From NCBI GenBank assembly GCA_027531565.1, contig JAPZSB010000007.1:868001-932000 (forward strand): DNA of 64,000 nucleotides, written 5' to 3'. Shown here one piece after another: positions 20,186 to 29,911 of this stretch. Every line of letters starts with the position of its first letter. Positions within the stretch are counted from its first letter, which is position 1. Below the pieces are notes generated by a model that was not told the DNA's origin, did no database searches, and saw only the letters and a list, made by a program, of their open reading frames with translations. The translations under genes were made by a program, and so were the position numbers. This DNA is from Beijerinckiaceae bacterium (lineage in GTDB: Bacteria > Pseudomonadota > Alphaproteobacteria > Rhizobiales > Beijerinckiaceae).

Positions 20186-21124
20186 TTATTGGCCGGAAGG
20201 TTGCCAGATCGACACCAAGCCGTCAAGCGCTCCGGGCCCGAGGAGATCGCGCGCGGTATCGCCGAGACCCGGCCAGTCAAGCCCGAGAAAGGCTGCGATG
20301 CCCGGCAGCGTGCCCGAGGCCTGGCGCGGCCGGTAATCGGTCACCGGAAGGTTCGCGTCGATCTTCTTCTCGGCCTCCAGCCAGGCAATGGCCTCACGCT
20401 CGCCGCCGAGGGCATCGATGAGCTTGAGGTCCAGAGCCTGCCGGCCGGTGAAGACACGGCCATCGGTGACCTTGTCGAGCGCCTCGCCCTCGAGCTTCCG
20501 GCGTTCGCCCACCAGCCCGCGGAACCAGCGATAGGTATCGAGGACGGTCTCCTCGAGCGCCTTGCGGGCTTCGGGCGAGGTGGGTTCGATGCCGCTCGGC
20601 ATGGCTTTCAGCGGCGAGGAGCGGACCGATTCGACCTTCACACCCAGGGTGTCGAGCAGCTTCGACAGGTTGGGCACCTGGGCGATCACGCCGATGGATC
20701 CGACAATGCCGCTGCCATTGGCGACAATCCGTTCGGCACCGAGCGCCGTCATGTAGGCCCCCGATGCGCCGACGCCGTCGACGACCGCGACAACGGGCTT
20801 TTTCCCGGCCAGGCGGCGGACCTCGTTGTAGAGGGCCTCGGACCCGGCGGTCGTGCCACCGCCGGAATTGATCCGGAGGATGACAGCCCGGACATTGGCA
20901 TTGTCCGCTCGCTTCAGCACGTCGAGCGTCGCCTGGCGGCCGGTGATCATGCCCTCGATCGTGATGCGCGCGATGTGCGGGCGGGAGAAACCGAGGCTGC
21001 CGCGCCAGGCAAGTCCGGCGACAACCAAAGCCGCAAGGGCGACGAGAATCGCGACAATGCGCCAGAAGGTCAGCTTCCGGCGCAGCTGCCGCCTGTCGAC
21101 CATCATGTCTGCCGTCAGAGCCAT
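20186..21124 (-). CDS. sppA: Signal peptide peptidase SppA
   Basis: 312 residues: one N-terminal membrane anchor (about 16-40) and a ClpP-fold periplasmic protease domain. The serine is in DGVGASGAYM near residue 125 and the catalytic Lys should lie in SSPLKAMPSG near 175, as in short SppA forms. It degrades signal peptides left in the membrane after cleavage. ATG 21124 has AGGGAAG at the right distance; an in-frame extension to 21193 adds a basic stretch with no family match. Located immediately upstream of ihfB, as in related genomes. Confidence 0.92.
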   Translation of the reverse strand: MALTADMMVDRRQLRRKLTFWRIVAILVALAALVVAGLAWRGSLGFSRPHIARITIEGMITGRQATLDVLKRADNANVRAVILRINSGGGTTAGSEALYNEVRRLAGKKPVVAVVDGVGASGAYMTALGAERIVANGSGIVGSIGVIAQVPNLSKLLDTLGVKVESVRSSPLKAMPSGIEPTSPEARKALEETVLDTYRWFRGLVGERRKLEGEALDKVTDGRVFTGRQALDLKLIDALGGEREAIAWLEAEKKIDANLPVTDYRPRQASGTLPGIAAFLGLDWPGLGDTARDLLGPGALDGLVSIWQPSGQ

Positions 21125-21189
21125 CGTTGTCTTCCCTGGCCGAGAGTGCCGCCGTTCATGGCCAAGCCGTTGCCATGAACCGGCGCGGA

Positions 21190-22464
21190 TCACAACCCCT
21201 TGGGTTGGCCGGCCACGACCACGAGCGGCTCGCGGCCGGCGAAAAGCCGCCGGGCCACGGCCTGCATCTGCGGCAGGGTGACGGCGGCCACCTCGTCGTT
21301 CCGGCGGTCGATATAGTCGATCCCGAGCTTCTCGATGGCGATTTCGAGCAACTGGTTGGCAATTTTCCGCGAGGTGTCGAACCGCAGGGCATAGGACCCG
21401 ATCAGGAAGTCCTTGGTCCGGGCCATTTCCTCCTCGGTCGGACCGGCTTCGGCCATCCGCGCGATCTCCGCCAGCATGATCGAGAGGGATTCGGCCACGC
21501 GCTCGTTGCTGGTTGCCGTGCCGGCGATGAAGGTCTCGGCATGGTGGCGGTTGGCGAGGCTCGACCAGACCGAATAGGCCAGGCCGCGCTTCTCGCGCAC
21601 CTCCATCCAGAGACGGGACGTGAAGCTGCCGCCGCCGAGGATGTGATTGACCAGCAGGGCGGCCACGAAATCCGGATCCTTCCGCGCAATGCCGGGCATG
21701 GCGAGGTACAGGGTGGATTGGGGGATATCCAGCGGCACGATCTCCCGATGGCCGGCATGGCCGACACCCACATCGGGAATGGCCGCGAGATGCGCCCTGG
21801 CGGGCAGGCTGCCGAAGGCCTTCTCGACAAGGGTCGTGAGCTGTTCGGGCGAAATCGCCCCGACAACCGCGATATGCAGCGAATCCCGCCCGAACAGGGC
21901 CTGATGCTGGGCGACCACATCCTTGCGGGTGATCGCCTGCAGTTCGGGGATACGGCCGTCGGCCGGGCGGGCATAGCTGTGGCCTTCGAAGGCGAGGGCG
22001 TTCAGCCGGTCCCGCGCCCGGGCGCCGGGATCGGATTCCTCACGCCGGAGGCCGGAAATGATCTGGCTGCGCACACGGTCGATCGCGGCCTGATCGAAGC
22101 GCGGCTGGTTGACCGCCAGCGCGAGCAGGCCGAACGCCGCCTCCACATGTTCGGACAGCGTGCGGAGGGAGCCATCGACGCGATCGCGGCTGGCATCGAA
22201 AGACAGCTCGATCGCCTTTTCCTCGAGCCGTTCCTGGAAGGCCGAGGCGTCATGTGGCCCGGCGCCTTCGTCGAGCGTCCCCGCCATCAGGTTGGCAAGG
22301 CCGGCCATGCCTTCCGGATCCTGCGCGGCGCCGCCGATGAAAGCGAATTCCATGGAAACGAGAGGGACGGTGTAATCCTCGACATGCCAGATCTCGATCC
22401 CGGAGGGCGAAACCAGGGCGCGGGCCCGGCTGGTGGTGCGGGCATGGGACAGGGGTGCGTTCAT
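21190..22464 (-). CDS. M16-family peptidase homologue lacking the zinc site
   Basis: 424 residues with the M16 (pitrilysin/processing peptidase) fold. The position of the HxxEH zinc motif reads LANLMAGTL, so this member has no metal site. The C-terminal half keeps the Arg/Tyr substrate-gripping region (SYALRFDTSRKIANQL). It follows the zinc-containing paralogue by 16 bp. In the family, an active and an inactive subunit form a heterodimer, so this is probably the inactive partner. ATG 22464 gives the usual length. Substrate unknown. Confidence 0.88.
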   Translation of the reverse strand: MNAPLSHARTTSRARALVSPSGIEIWHVEDYTVPLVSMEFAFIGGAAQDPEGMAGLANLMAGTLDEGAGPHDASAFQERLEEKAIELSFDASRDRVDGSLRTLSEHVEAAFGLLALAVNQPRFDQAAIDRVRSQIISGLRREESDPGARARDRLNALAFEGHSYARPADGRIPELQAITRKDVVAQHQALFGRDSLHIAVVGAISPEQLTTLVEKAFGSLPARAHLAAIPDVGVGHAGHREIVPLDIPQSTLYLAMPGIARKDPDFVAALLVNHILGGGSFTSRLWMEVREKRGLAYSVWSSLANRHHAETFIAGTATSNERVAESLSIMLAEIARMAEAGPTEEEMARTKDFLIGSYALRFDTSRKIANQLLEIAIEKLGIDYIDRRNDEVAAVTLPQMQAVARRLFAGREPLVVVAGQPKGL

Positions 22465-22480
22465 GGGATCCGTCCGGGGC

Positions 22481-23758
22481 TCAGGCCGCAGCCTTGAGGA
22501 GATGTCCGACCACGAAGCGGCCGGGCTGGAGATAGCGCTTCGCGACATCGAGAATTTCGGCCGCGGTGACGGCGCGGATGCGCTCCGGCCATTCGGTCAC
22601 ATCGCGCACGGAGCCGCCGGTCGTGAGGGTGGCGCCGTAGATCCGGGCGAGATGGGCCTGGTTGTCCTGCGCGTAGATCATGTCGGCGATCAGCCGTGTC
22701 TTGGCACGTTCGAGTTCCGTGGCGCTGACTTCCGTCTCGCGCAGGGTGGCGATGACGGCATCGATGGCGCCGTCGACAGCGTCGAGCGAGACGTCCTCGG
22801 CCGGCACGGCATAGACACCGAACTGGCCGATATCGAGCGCGTCGTTCCAGTACCACGAGCCGGCATTGACGGCGGTGCTGCCGTCCAGAACGAGCGCGCG
22901 GTAAAGCCGGCTGGTCTGGGAGCCGCCGAGGATCTGCGCGAGCAGTTCCAGTGCGAAGGCCTCGTTGCCCTCGGCCGTGGCATGGGCGGGCACGAGATAG
23001 GCGCGCTGGGTGACCGGCTGCTCGACCTTCGCATCACTCAGGCGAACCTGCCGCGTCGCCCGGATTTCCGGCTCCCTGACCCGCCGGCGCGCGGGCGCGG
23101 GCCCTTCCGGTTTCGGCACGCGGCCATAGGTTTCCTCGGCGAGGCGACGGACCTCGCCCGATTCGACATCCCCGGCGACGATCAGGATCGCGTTGTCCGG
23201 CCGGTAGAACCGCCGGTAATAGGCGAGAGCATCCTCGCGCTGCAGATCCTCGATCTCGTGGCCCCAGCCGATCACCGGCGTGCCATAGGGATGGTGCACG
23301 TACAGCGTCGCGAGCAGGCTTTCCTGCAACTGGGCGGAGGGGTCGCTGTCGGTGCGCATCTTGCGCTCCTCGATCACCACGTCCCGCTCGGACAGGACCT
23401 CGGGGCCCTCGAGGACCAGTCCGGTCATCCGGTCGGCCTCGAGCGCCATCATGGCGCCAAGATGCTCCTTGGCGACCCGCTGGAAATAGGCGGTGTAATC
23501 ATACGAGGTGAAGGCGTTCTCCTGTCCGCCCAGCCGCGCAACCGTCTCGGAGAACGCGCCCTTCGGGTTCCGCTCGGTACCCTTGAACATCAGGTGTTCG
23601 AGAAAATGCGCGATGCCGGACTTGCCGGCGGGGTCATCCGCCGCGCCGTTCCGGAAGTAGACCATATGCGTCACAACAGGGGCACGCCGGTCCGGGATCA
23701 CCACCACTTCAAGACCATTGTCGAGATGGAAATGATCAACGGCAGCATCGGTGCGCAT
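22481..23758 (-). CDS. M16-family zinc metallopeptidase
   Basis: 425-residue pitrilysin-type peptidase. Residues about 45-60 carry the inverted zinc motif HFLEH within GKSGIAHFLEHLMFKGT, and the distal Glu lies within the ENAFTSYDYTAYF region onward, as in the family. It is the active member of the pair with the gene immediately downstream. No signal peptide is evident in the first residues (MRTDAAVDHFHLDNG), unlike periplasmic members, so location is uncertain. A terminator at 23804-23826 lies just upstream, suggesting that the pair has its own promoter. Confidence 0.93.
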   Translation of the reverse strand: MRTDAAVDHFHLDNGLEVVVIPDRRAPVVTHMVYFRNGAADDPAGKSGIAHFLEHLMFKGTERNPKGAFSETVARLGGQENAFTSYDYTAYFQRVAKEHLGAMMALEADRMTGLVLEGPEVLSERDVVIEERKMRTDSDPSAQLQESLLATLYVHHPYGTPVIGWGHEIEDLQREDALAYYRRFYRPDNAILIVAGDVESGEVRRLAEETYGRVPKPEGPAPARRRVREPEIRATRQVRLSDAKVEQPVTQRAYLVPAHATAEGNEAFALELLAQILGGSQTSRLYRALVLDGSTAVNAGSWYWNDALDIGQFGVYAVPAEDVSLDAVDGAIDAVIATLRETEVSATELERAKTRLIADMIYAQDNQAHLARIYGATLTTGGSVRDVTEWPERIRAVTAAEILDVAKRYLQPGRFVVGHLLKAAA

Positions 23759-23797
23759 GGAATCCCTCGCAGGCTGGGCCCGGCCGGGCCCGATGAA

Positions 23798-23828
23798 ACA
23801 AAAGGCCGGAATGGATCATTCCGGCCCT
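23798..23828 (-). terminator. Intrinsic terminator of the ribF/ileS/lspA/DUF3035 series
   Basis: GGCCGGAATG (23804-23813) and CATTCCGGCC (23817-23826) form a perfect 10-bp stem with a 3-base loop. On the minus strand the stem is followed by TTTTGTTTC. It lies between the DUF3035 stop and the first M16 gene. Confidence 0.88.
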
Positions 23829-23877
23829 TCAGACATGGCGTCAGGACGTCGCCCCTGCAAGGGGGCGGCACGCCGCA

Positions 23878-24537
23878 TCAGTCGATGCGGCCCCAGACAT
23901 TCGAGGGCCGGAAATCATCCCTGACGGGGCCTTCCGCAGTCCGGCGACCCGCGGGAACCGCAGCGGAGGGAATCCGGAGACCCGCGGGCGGATCCGTCAG
24001 GTAGCGACGCGGGGGCTCGGTCCCCGGCGGGTAGGTCGGAGTGGTAATCTTGGCATCGGCCGCCTTCATCTCCTGGATGCTCAGGCGGACCCCGGCCTTG
24101 TCATTGAGGGCAACGCCGGACTCTCCGATCTTCGCGCCCCGTGTCGAACGGCCCCTCGCCAGTTCATCCACGGAGAGCCTTCCGCCCTCGCTCGGATCGG
24201 CAGCGATGACCGACAACAGCGGAAGTTTCCGCCGTTCGCGTTCCCGCTGGCGCTCGAGCACATCGGGGTCACGCGGCCACTGGCCTGCCGCCTGGCGACG
24301 CGCCGCATCCTCGGGCTCCGGCTCGCGGAGCTTGTTCAGATCCTTCGGCACGACGAGGCCGGGGCGTTCGCGGTATTCGATCGGCTCCTTCTCCTCGGGC
24401 AGAAGGCCGATCCGACCCAGCATGTTGCGCATCAGGAGACCTTCCTGGGCGGCCGCGGGAAGCGGCGCCAGCGCGGAAAAGCCGACAAGGCCACCGAGAA
24501 AGGCGGCGCGCAGGAGCGTGAAAGAAGAAGAGACCAT
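23878..24537 (-). CDS. DUF3035-type exported protein
   Basis: 219 residues with a clear signal peptide (MVSSSFTLLRAAFLGG...APLPAAAQEG, cleavage expected near residue 31). The mature part is Pro- and Arg-rich, with RERPGLVVPKDLNKLREPEPED, a charged segment around residues 75-105 and PPGTEPPRRYLTDPP near the C-terminus, a pattern of DUF3035 proteins found beside lspA in alphaproteobacteria. Function is unknown. No lipobox Cys was seen, so it is probably soluble periplasmic rather than a lipoprotein. ATG 24537 is chosen because it begins the signal peptide. Confidence 0.8.
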   Translation of the reverse strand: MVSSSFTLLRAAFLGGLVGFSALAPLPAAAQEGLLMRNMLGRIGLLPEEKEPIEYRERPGLVVPKDLNKLREPEPEDAARRQAAGQWPRDPDVLERQRERERRKLPLLSVIAADPSEGGRLSVDELARGRSTRGAKIGESGVALNDKAGVRLSIQEMKAADAKITTPTYPPGTEPPRRYLTDPPAGLRIPSAAVPAGRRTAEGPVRDDFRPSNVWGRID

Positions 24538-24594
24538 CGGGTGAACTCCGTAACCAGCTGGATCCCATATCATTCCCGACCTGAAAACACCAGA

Positions 24595-25107
24595 TCAGGG
24601 CGATTCCGGGGCACGGGATGGTAAAATCTGTCCGAGGACCATGAAGATCACCCCAAAAACGATGGCGGCATCGGCGATATTGAACACATACCAGCTGAAT
24701 TCGCCGACATGGAAATGCACGAAATCGAAAACGGCGCCATGCAGGATCCGGTCGATCGCGTTGCCGATGGCGCCGCCGATGATCAGCCCGATCCCCGTGG
24801 TCTCGAGCCGGTTCGCAGATTTCCGGAGCCACAGCGTCAGGACAATCGCGGCGGCGATCTTGAAGGCCGCGAGGAACCATCGCCCGGCCTCCGAGTCCTG
24901 CTGGAACAGGCCGTAGGAAATCCCCCGGTTCCAGACAACCGTGAAATCGATGAAGGGCAGGACCGGCCAGGGATAGGTCAACCGGAGCGTCGTGCCATAG
25001 ATCAGCCAGAGCTTGCTCGCCTGGTCGGCCAGAAGGCAGACCAGCGCGATGGCCAGACCGATCCGCAAGGCCGCCGGATCGACGGACGGCCGGGCTTCAC
25101 CCTCCAT
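24595..25107 (-). CDS. lspA: Lipoprotein signal peptidase
   Basis: 170-residue membrane aspartyl protease that cleaves prolipoprotein signal peptides. Four hydrophobic segments are visible. The catalytic aspartates are in GNAIDRI near residue 125 and NIADAAI near 150, and the FTVVWNRGISYGLF block is typical. ATG 25107 starts a protein of family length, seven bases after the ileS stop. Genes ileS and lspA are adjacent in many bacteria. Confidence 0.95.
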   Translation of the reverse strand: MEGEARPSVDPAALRIGLAIALVCLLADQASKLWLIYGTTLRLTYPWPVLPFIDFTVVWNRGISYGLFQQDSEAGRWFLAAFKIAAAIVLTLWLRKSANRLETTGIGLIIGGAIGNAIDRILHGAVFDFVHFHVGEFSWYVFNIADAAIVFGVIFMVLGQILPSRAPESP

Positions 25108-25114
25108 GCCCGCC

Positions 25115-28100
25115 TCACGCTGCCTGCGGGTTGGCGGCCAGCCATTCCCGCATCGCCTGCGCATCCCTCGGGGTGATGTCCGGGAAGGCCGGATCCGCCG
25201 AAGCCGGGTCGAAATAGCGCCAGGACCGGGCGCATTTGACGCCATCGGCGCGGGCCGGAACAACCGCCACGCCCTTCACATCCGGCAGGCGGAAAGCCGT
25301 GGCCGGCCCCTCGCCCGCCGCGAGATGGATGGCGGAGGTGATGCAGATCTCGGCGAAGTCGATGCCCTCCAGCGCCGCGCGGTCGGCCGGCTCGGCGAGA
25401 TGGACAACCGGAGCCGCTTCCAGCGAGGAGCCGATCCGCTTGTCGGCGCGTTCGAGTTCGAGCGCGCCAGTCACGACGCGGCGGATCCCGCGCAGGCGTT
25501 CCCATTTCGCGGCGAGAGCCTCGTCATGCCAGCCTTCCGGAACCGCGCGGAACCCTTCCTCATGGATCGAACCCGGCAGCCCCGGATGGCGGGCCAGCCA
25601 GGCCTCGTCGGCCGTGAAGACGAGGATCGGCGCGAGCCAGCGCAGGATCGTGTCGCAGAGGATGTCGATCACGGTCAGCGCCGCGCGGCGAGCCGGACTG
25701 GAGGCCGGATCGCAATAGAGCGTGTCCTTGCGGATATCGAAATAGAAGGCAGAAAGCTCGGTATTCATGAAGGCGGAGAGCTCCATGATGACCTTGCGGT
25801 AATCGTAGTCGGCATAGGCCTTGCGGATCAGGGGATCGAGTTCTGCCAGCCGGTGCAGCATCAGCCGCTCCAGCTCGGGCATGGCGGAAGCCTCGACCGG
25901 CTTGCCGTCGAAATGCTTCAGCGCGCCGAGCATCCAGCGGATCGTGTTGCGCAGCTTGCGGTAGGTCTCGACGAAGGTCTTCAGGATTTCCCTGCCGATG
26001 CGGAGATCGTCCGAATAGTCGGCCGAGGCCACCCAGAGCCGCAGGATATCGGCGCCGGAATCCTTGATGACATCCTGCGGCGCGGTCACGTTCCCGAGGG
26101 ATTTCGACATTTTCTGACCCTTTTCGTCGAGGACGAAGCCATGGGTCAGCACCACGTCGAAGGGCGCGCGGCCGCGCGTGCCGCAGCTTTCCAGCAGCGA
26201 GGACTGGAACCAGCCGCGATGCTGGTCCGAGCCCTCGAGATACATCACCCTGTCCACACCGCCATCGACCTTGCGCTTCACGCCGGCAAGGCCGGGGAAA
26301 TGCTTCGGATCTTCCAGCGTGTAGGTATGGGTCGAGCCGGAATCGAACCAGACATCGAGCACGTCCGTCACCTGCTCATAGGCAGCGGCATCATGGCCGA
26401 AGGGTTTCAGGAAGCGTTCGGCCGCGCCTTCCGCGAACCAGGCATCCGCGCCTTCCTGATCGAACGCGGCCGCGATGGCCTCGTCGACTCGCCTGTCCTG
26501 CAGGAGGTCCTTCGTCTCGCGATGGACGAACACCGTGATCGGCACGCCCCAGGCGCGCTGGCGGCTCATCACCCAGTCCGGTTTGTTCTCGACCATGCCG
26601 CGGATGCGGTTCTCGCCGGAACCGGGCACCCATTCGGTCTTCGCGATCGCGTCGAAGGCGACCTTGCGCAGCGAGTCGCCCTTCTCGAAGGGCTTGTCCA
26701 TCGCGATGAACCATTGCGGCGTGTTGCGGAAGATGACCGGCTTCTTCGACCGCCAGCTATGCGGATATTGGTGCTTCAGCCGGCCTCTGGCCACCAAGGC
26801 ATTCGCCTTGATGAGTTCAGCAATGACCGCCTCGTTGGCATCGCCCTTCTCGCCCTTCTCGGTGATGACGCGCCTGCCGGTGAAGCCCGGGGCTTCCTCG
26901 GTGTAGATGCTGTCATCATCGATGGTGAAGGGGATCTTGGTCTCGATGCCGCGGGCGCGCAGGTCCTGCTGGACATCGGCGCGGGTCCAGATTTCGAAGT
27001 CCTCGCGGCCATGGCTGGGCGCGGTATGGACAAAGCCCGTGCCGGCATCATCGGTCACGTGGTCGCCATCGAGCAAAGGCACGTCGAAGGTATAGCCGAG
27101 CGACGCGAGCGGGTGGGCGCAGGTGGCACCAGCCAGCGTGTTCGCCGGGATATCGGCGCGACGCTCCAGCGTGATCTTCGCCGAGCCGGCCACCGCTTCG
27201 GCCAGCTTGTCGGCGAGGATGTAGAGCTCGCCCGGCTTCGGGCCGTAATCGCGCTCGTTGGCCGTCACCTCATAGAGGCCATAGGCGATCTTCGACGAGA
27301 ACGAGATCGCGCGGTTGCCCGGAAGGGTCCAGGGAGTGGTGGTCCAGATCAGGATCGCGGCGCTCTGGAACAGCGCTGAGCGAGAAAATGCCGCGTCCAT
27401 CGGTGCAGAACCGACGTCGCCGCTCGCCATGCCACCGTTCTTCACCGGGAACTTCACCCAGACCATGTCGCTCTGGTGGTCGTGATATTCGATCTCGGCT
27501 TCGGCGAGCGCGGTCTTCTCGACCACGGACCACATGACCGGCTTCGAGCCGCGGTAGAGCAGCCCGTTATCCTTGAACTTCATGATCTCGCGGGCGATCT
27601 GCGCCTCGGCATGGAAGGCCATGGTCGAATAGGGGTTGTCCCAGTCGCCCGTGACGCCCAGCCGCTTGAATTCCTCGCGCTGGATCGAGAGCCATTTCTC
27701 GGCATAGGCGCGGCACTCGGCACGGAACGCGTTGATGGCCGTGCCGGAATTCAGCTCCGGCTTGGACTGGCCGCGCGCCCGGTATTCCTCCTCGATCCGC
27801 CATTCGATGGGCAGGCCGTGGCAATCCCAGCCCGGCACGTAGTTCGAATCGAAGCCGAGCATCGACTGGCTGCGCGTGACGAGGTCCTTCAGGATCTTGT
27901 TGAGCGCATGGCCGATATGGATGTTGCCGTTCGCATAGGGCGGGCCGTCATGGAGCAGGAATTTCGGCTTGCCCTTCGAGGCTTCCCGGATGCGGCGATA
28001 GAGATCGATCTTCTGCCAGCGCGCGAGGATTTCCGGCTCCTTCTGGGGAAGGCCGGCGCGCATGGGAAACTCGGTTTCGGGCAGGAACAGGGTTTTCGAA

Positions 28101-28129
28101 TAATCGAAAGCGGCAGATTCTTCGGACAT
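25115..28129 (-). CDS. ileS: Isoleucyl-tRNA synthetase
   Basis: Class I aminoacyl-tRNA synthetase of 1004 residues. The HIGH-type motif is [15 protein letters not shown] near residue 60 and the KMSKS loop is [11 protein letters not shown] near 673. The editing domain lies between them, and [11 protein letters not shown] is conserved. ATG 28129 is preferred over GTG 28138 because it gives the usual MSEES start. No T-box or other leader structure was seen in the 132 bases upstream, as expected for a proteobacterium. Confidence 0.97.
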   Translation of the reverse strand: MSEESAAFDYSKTLFLPETEFPMRAGLPQKEPEILARWQKIDLYRRIREASKGKPKFLLHDGPPYANGNIHIGHALNKILKDLVTRSQSMLGFDSNYVPGWDCHGLPIEWRIEEEYRARGQSKPELNSGTAINAFRAECRAYAEKWLSIQREEFKRLGVTGDWDNPYSTMAFHAEAQIAREIMKFKDNGLLYRGSKPVMWSVVEKTALAEAEIEYHDHQSDMVWVKFPVKNGGMASGDVGSAPMDAAFSRSALFQSAAILIWTTTPWTLPGNRAISFSSKIAYGLYEVTANERDYGPKPGELYILADKLAEAVAGSAKITLERRADIPANTLAGATCAHPLASLGYTFDVPLLDGDHVTDDAGTGFVHTAPSHGREDFEIWTRADVQQDLRARGIETKIPFTIDDDSIYTEEAPGFTGRRVITEKGEKGDANEAVIAELIKANALVARGRLKHQYPHSWRSKKPVIFRNTPQWFIAMDKPFEKGDSLRKVAFDAIAKTEWVPGSGENRIRGMVENKPDWVMSRQRAWGVPITVFVHRETKDLLQDRRVDEAIAAAFDQEGADAWFAEGAAERFLKPFGHDAAAYEQVTDVLDVWFDSGSTHTYTLEDPKHFPGLAGVKRKVDGGVDRVMYLEGSDQHRGWFQSSLLESCGTRGRAPFDVVLTHGFVLDEKGQKMSKSLGNVTAPQDVIKDSGADILRLWVASADYSDDLRIGREILKTFVETYRKLRNTIRWMLGALKHFDGKPVEASAMPELERLMLHRLAELDPLIRKAYADYDYRKVIMELSAFMNTELSAFYFDIRKDTLYCDPASSPARRAALTVIDILCDTILRWLAPILVFTADEAWLARHPGLPGSIHEEGFRAVPEGWHDEALAAKWERLRGIRRVVTGALELERADKRIGSSLEAAPVVHLAEPADRAALEGIDFAEICITSAIHLAAGEGPATAFRLPDVKGVAVVPARADGVKCARSWRYFDPASADPAFPDITPRDAQAMREWLAANPQAA

Positions 28130-28261
28130 CGAGGGCACTTCTCGAAAAGAGGCGGCAGATCAGGGCGACAGCGGAACCCGGCCCCCGGCAGCTCAACGCG
28201 CCGGAGCCGGGGTGATAATTCGCGCCAGAAGGATGCGGGTGCCGACCATGGAGCCGCTCTA

Positions 28262-29284
28262 TCAGGCTTTGCCGCTTTGGGGAAGAACCCCGGGCGCCGC
28301 GCCGAGCAGGGCCCGCGCCGCCTCGCAGTCCTGCGCCATCTGCGCCAGGAGGGCGTCCAGCGAGTCGAATTTCGCCTCGCCGCGCAGGCGGGCACGGAAG
28401 GCGACGGTCAGCCGGCTGCCATAGATCTCGCGGGCGAAATCGAAGAGGTGCACCTCCAGCAGAGGCGGGCCATTGTCGAAATGGGGCCGGCGGCCAAAGC
28501 TTGCGACGCCCAGGAGCGCCTCGCCTTCGAGTTCGGCCGTCACGGCATAGATGCCATAGGCGAGCGCGTTGCCCGGATCGAGCGCGAGATTGGCCGTGCG
28601 ATAGCCGAGTTCGCGGCCCCTTTTGGCCCCATGGATCACCTCGCCGGCAATCGCATAGGGCCGGCCGAGCATCGCATTGGCGCGGGGAACATCTCCGGCG
28701 GCCAATGCCTCGCGGATCGCGGTCGAGGAAATGATGGTTCCATCCGCATGGCGGACCGGCCCGACCAGCCGCACGGCAAAGCCGAGCCGCTTGCCTTCGG
28801 CGACCAGCAAAGCCGGCGTACCCTTGCGGCCCTGTCCGAAATGGAAATCCTCGCCCACGACCACGGCATCGGCCCGGAGCGCGCCGAGCAGGATCCCGGC
28901 GATGAAGGCCTCGGCGGAGAGGCTGGCAAAGGCCCGGTCGAAGGTGATGATCGCGGCGGCATCGAAGCCGATGCCGGCCAGAGCGGCGGCGCGGTCTTCC
29001 GCGGCGGTCAGCCGGAACAGGGGCTGGCCCGGCTGGAAGAGCGCCCGTGGATGCGGATCGAAGGTGAGGGCCACGCATTCGACGGAGCGGCCCGGCGCCT
29101 CGGCGCTGGCCAGCGTCCGGCCCGCCTCCACGAGGGCGGCATGGCCGAGATGGGCGCCATCGAAATTCCCGATCGCCACCACGCGAAAGCGGTCGCCCGA
29201 GGCCGGAATCCCCTTCTCCGCGGCCGTTTCCGCTGCGGCAGACACCGTCCAGACCGGAAAATTTTTGGAAACTTGTTTGTTCAT
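28262..29284 (-). CDS. ribF: Bifunctional riboflavin kinase/FAD synthetase
   Basis: 340 residues. The N-terminal adenylyltransferase domain has AIGNFDGAHLGHAAL (HxGH-type motif) near residue 40, and the C-terminal riboflavin kinase domain has the region GYRTANLAL with YGIYAV and FGRRPHFDNG. It makes FMN and FAD. The ATG 29284 start gives MNKQVSKNFPVW; the frame is open further upstream but without family similarity. It precedes ileS in the minus-strand series. A 216-base gap separates it from the divergent CheY-like gene. Confidence 0.94.
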   Translation of the reverse strand: MNKQVSKNFPVWTVSAAAETAAEKGIPASGDRFRVVAIGNFDGAHLGHAALVEAGRTLASAEAPGRSVECVALTFDPHPRALFQPGQPLFRLTAAEDRAAALAGIGFDAAAIITFDRAFASLSAEAFIAGILLGALRADAVVVGEDFHFGQGRKGTPALLVAEGKRLGFAVRLVGPVRHADGTIISSTAIREALAAGDVPRANAMLGRPYAIAGEVIHGAKRGRELGYRTANLALDPGNALAYGIYAVTAELEGEALLGVASFGRRPHFDNGPPLLEVHLFDFAREIYGSRLTVAFRARLRGEAKFDSLDALLAQMAQDCEAARALLGAAPGVLPQSGKA

Positions 29285-29500
29285 TATCAACCACGTCTGC
29301 ACTTTGGAGCGGGCTAAGGTCCCGCGATCCCTGCAAATTCGATCCTGCCATGCCACCGCATTAACGCATTCGCAATCGACACGCAGGTAGTTTCGGCGGT
29401 GAAGAGCACACATCTAGAGGGTGAACGTGTGACTTTCGCAAAAAAGCCGCCGGGCTGAAGTCGGGCGGGTTTTGGTGAAGGGGCGTTATTGGAGCGGGTC

Positions 29501-29893
29501 ATGAATTTCGACAGTTCAATGCCGATTCTCGTCGTCGACGATTATCAGACCATGGTGCGGATCATCCGTAACCTCTTGAAGCAGCTTGGCTTCGAGGACG
29601 TGGATGAAGCCTCGGATGGTTCGGAAGCGCTGAACAAGATGCGCGAACGCCGCTACGGGCTGATCATTTCCGACTGGAACATGGCGCCGATGACGGGCTA
29701 CGAACTGCTGAAGCAGGTGCGGGCGGACCGCGACCTGCATGCCACGCCCTTCATCATGGTGACAGCCGAATCGAAAACGGAAAACGTCATCGCAGCCAAG
29801 CGCGCCGGCGTGAACAACTACATCGTCAAGCCGTTCAATGCCCAGACGCTGAAGGCGAAGATCGACGCTGTCAGCCAGTCGATGCACCAGTAA
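29501..29893 (+). CDS. Single-domain CheY-like response regulator
   Basis: 130 residues comprising only a receiver domain. The acidic pair is in ILVVDDYQ, the phospho-acceptor Asp in LIISDWNMAP near residue 57, the Thr in MVTAESK near 87 and the Lys in YIVKPFN near 109, so it should be phosphorylatable. No chemotaxis or kinase gene is nearby, so the partner is unknown. In alphaproteobacteria such orphan regulators act in motility or cell-cycle phosphorelays. GGAG precedes ATG 29501. A terminator follows at 29923. Confidence 0.93.
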   Translation: MNFDSSMPILVVDDYQTMVRIIRNLLKQLGFEDVDEASDGSEALNKMRERRYGLIISDWNMAPMTGYELLKQVRADRDLHATPFIMVTAESKTENVIAAKRAGVNNYIVKPFNAQTLKAKIDAVSQSMHQ

Positions 29894-29911
29894 GTTCTGC
29901 GCCCCCGGAAT

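Noticed and set aside
28130-28261. Riboswitch or attenuator between ribF and ileS
   Set aside because: GC-rich inverted segments exist, but I could match none to FMN, T-box or other known classes and no T-tract follows.
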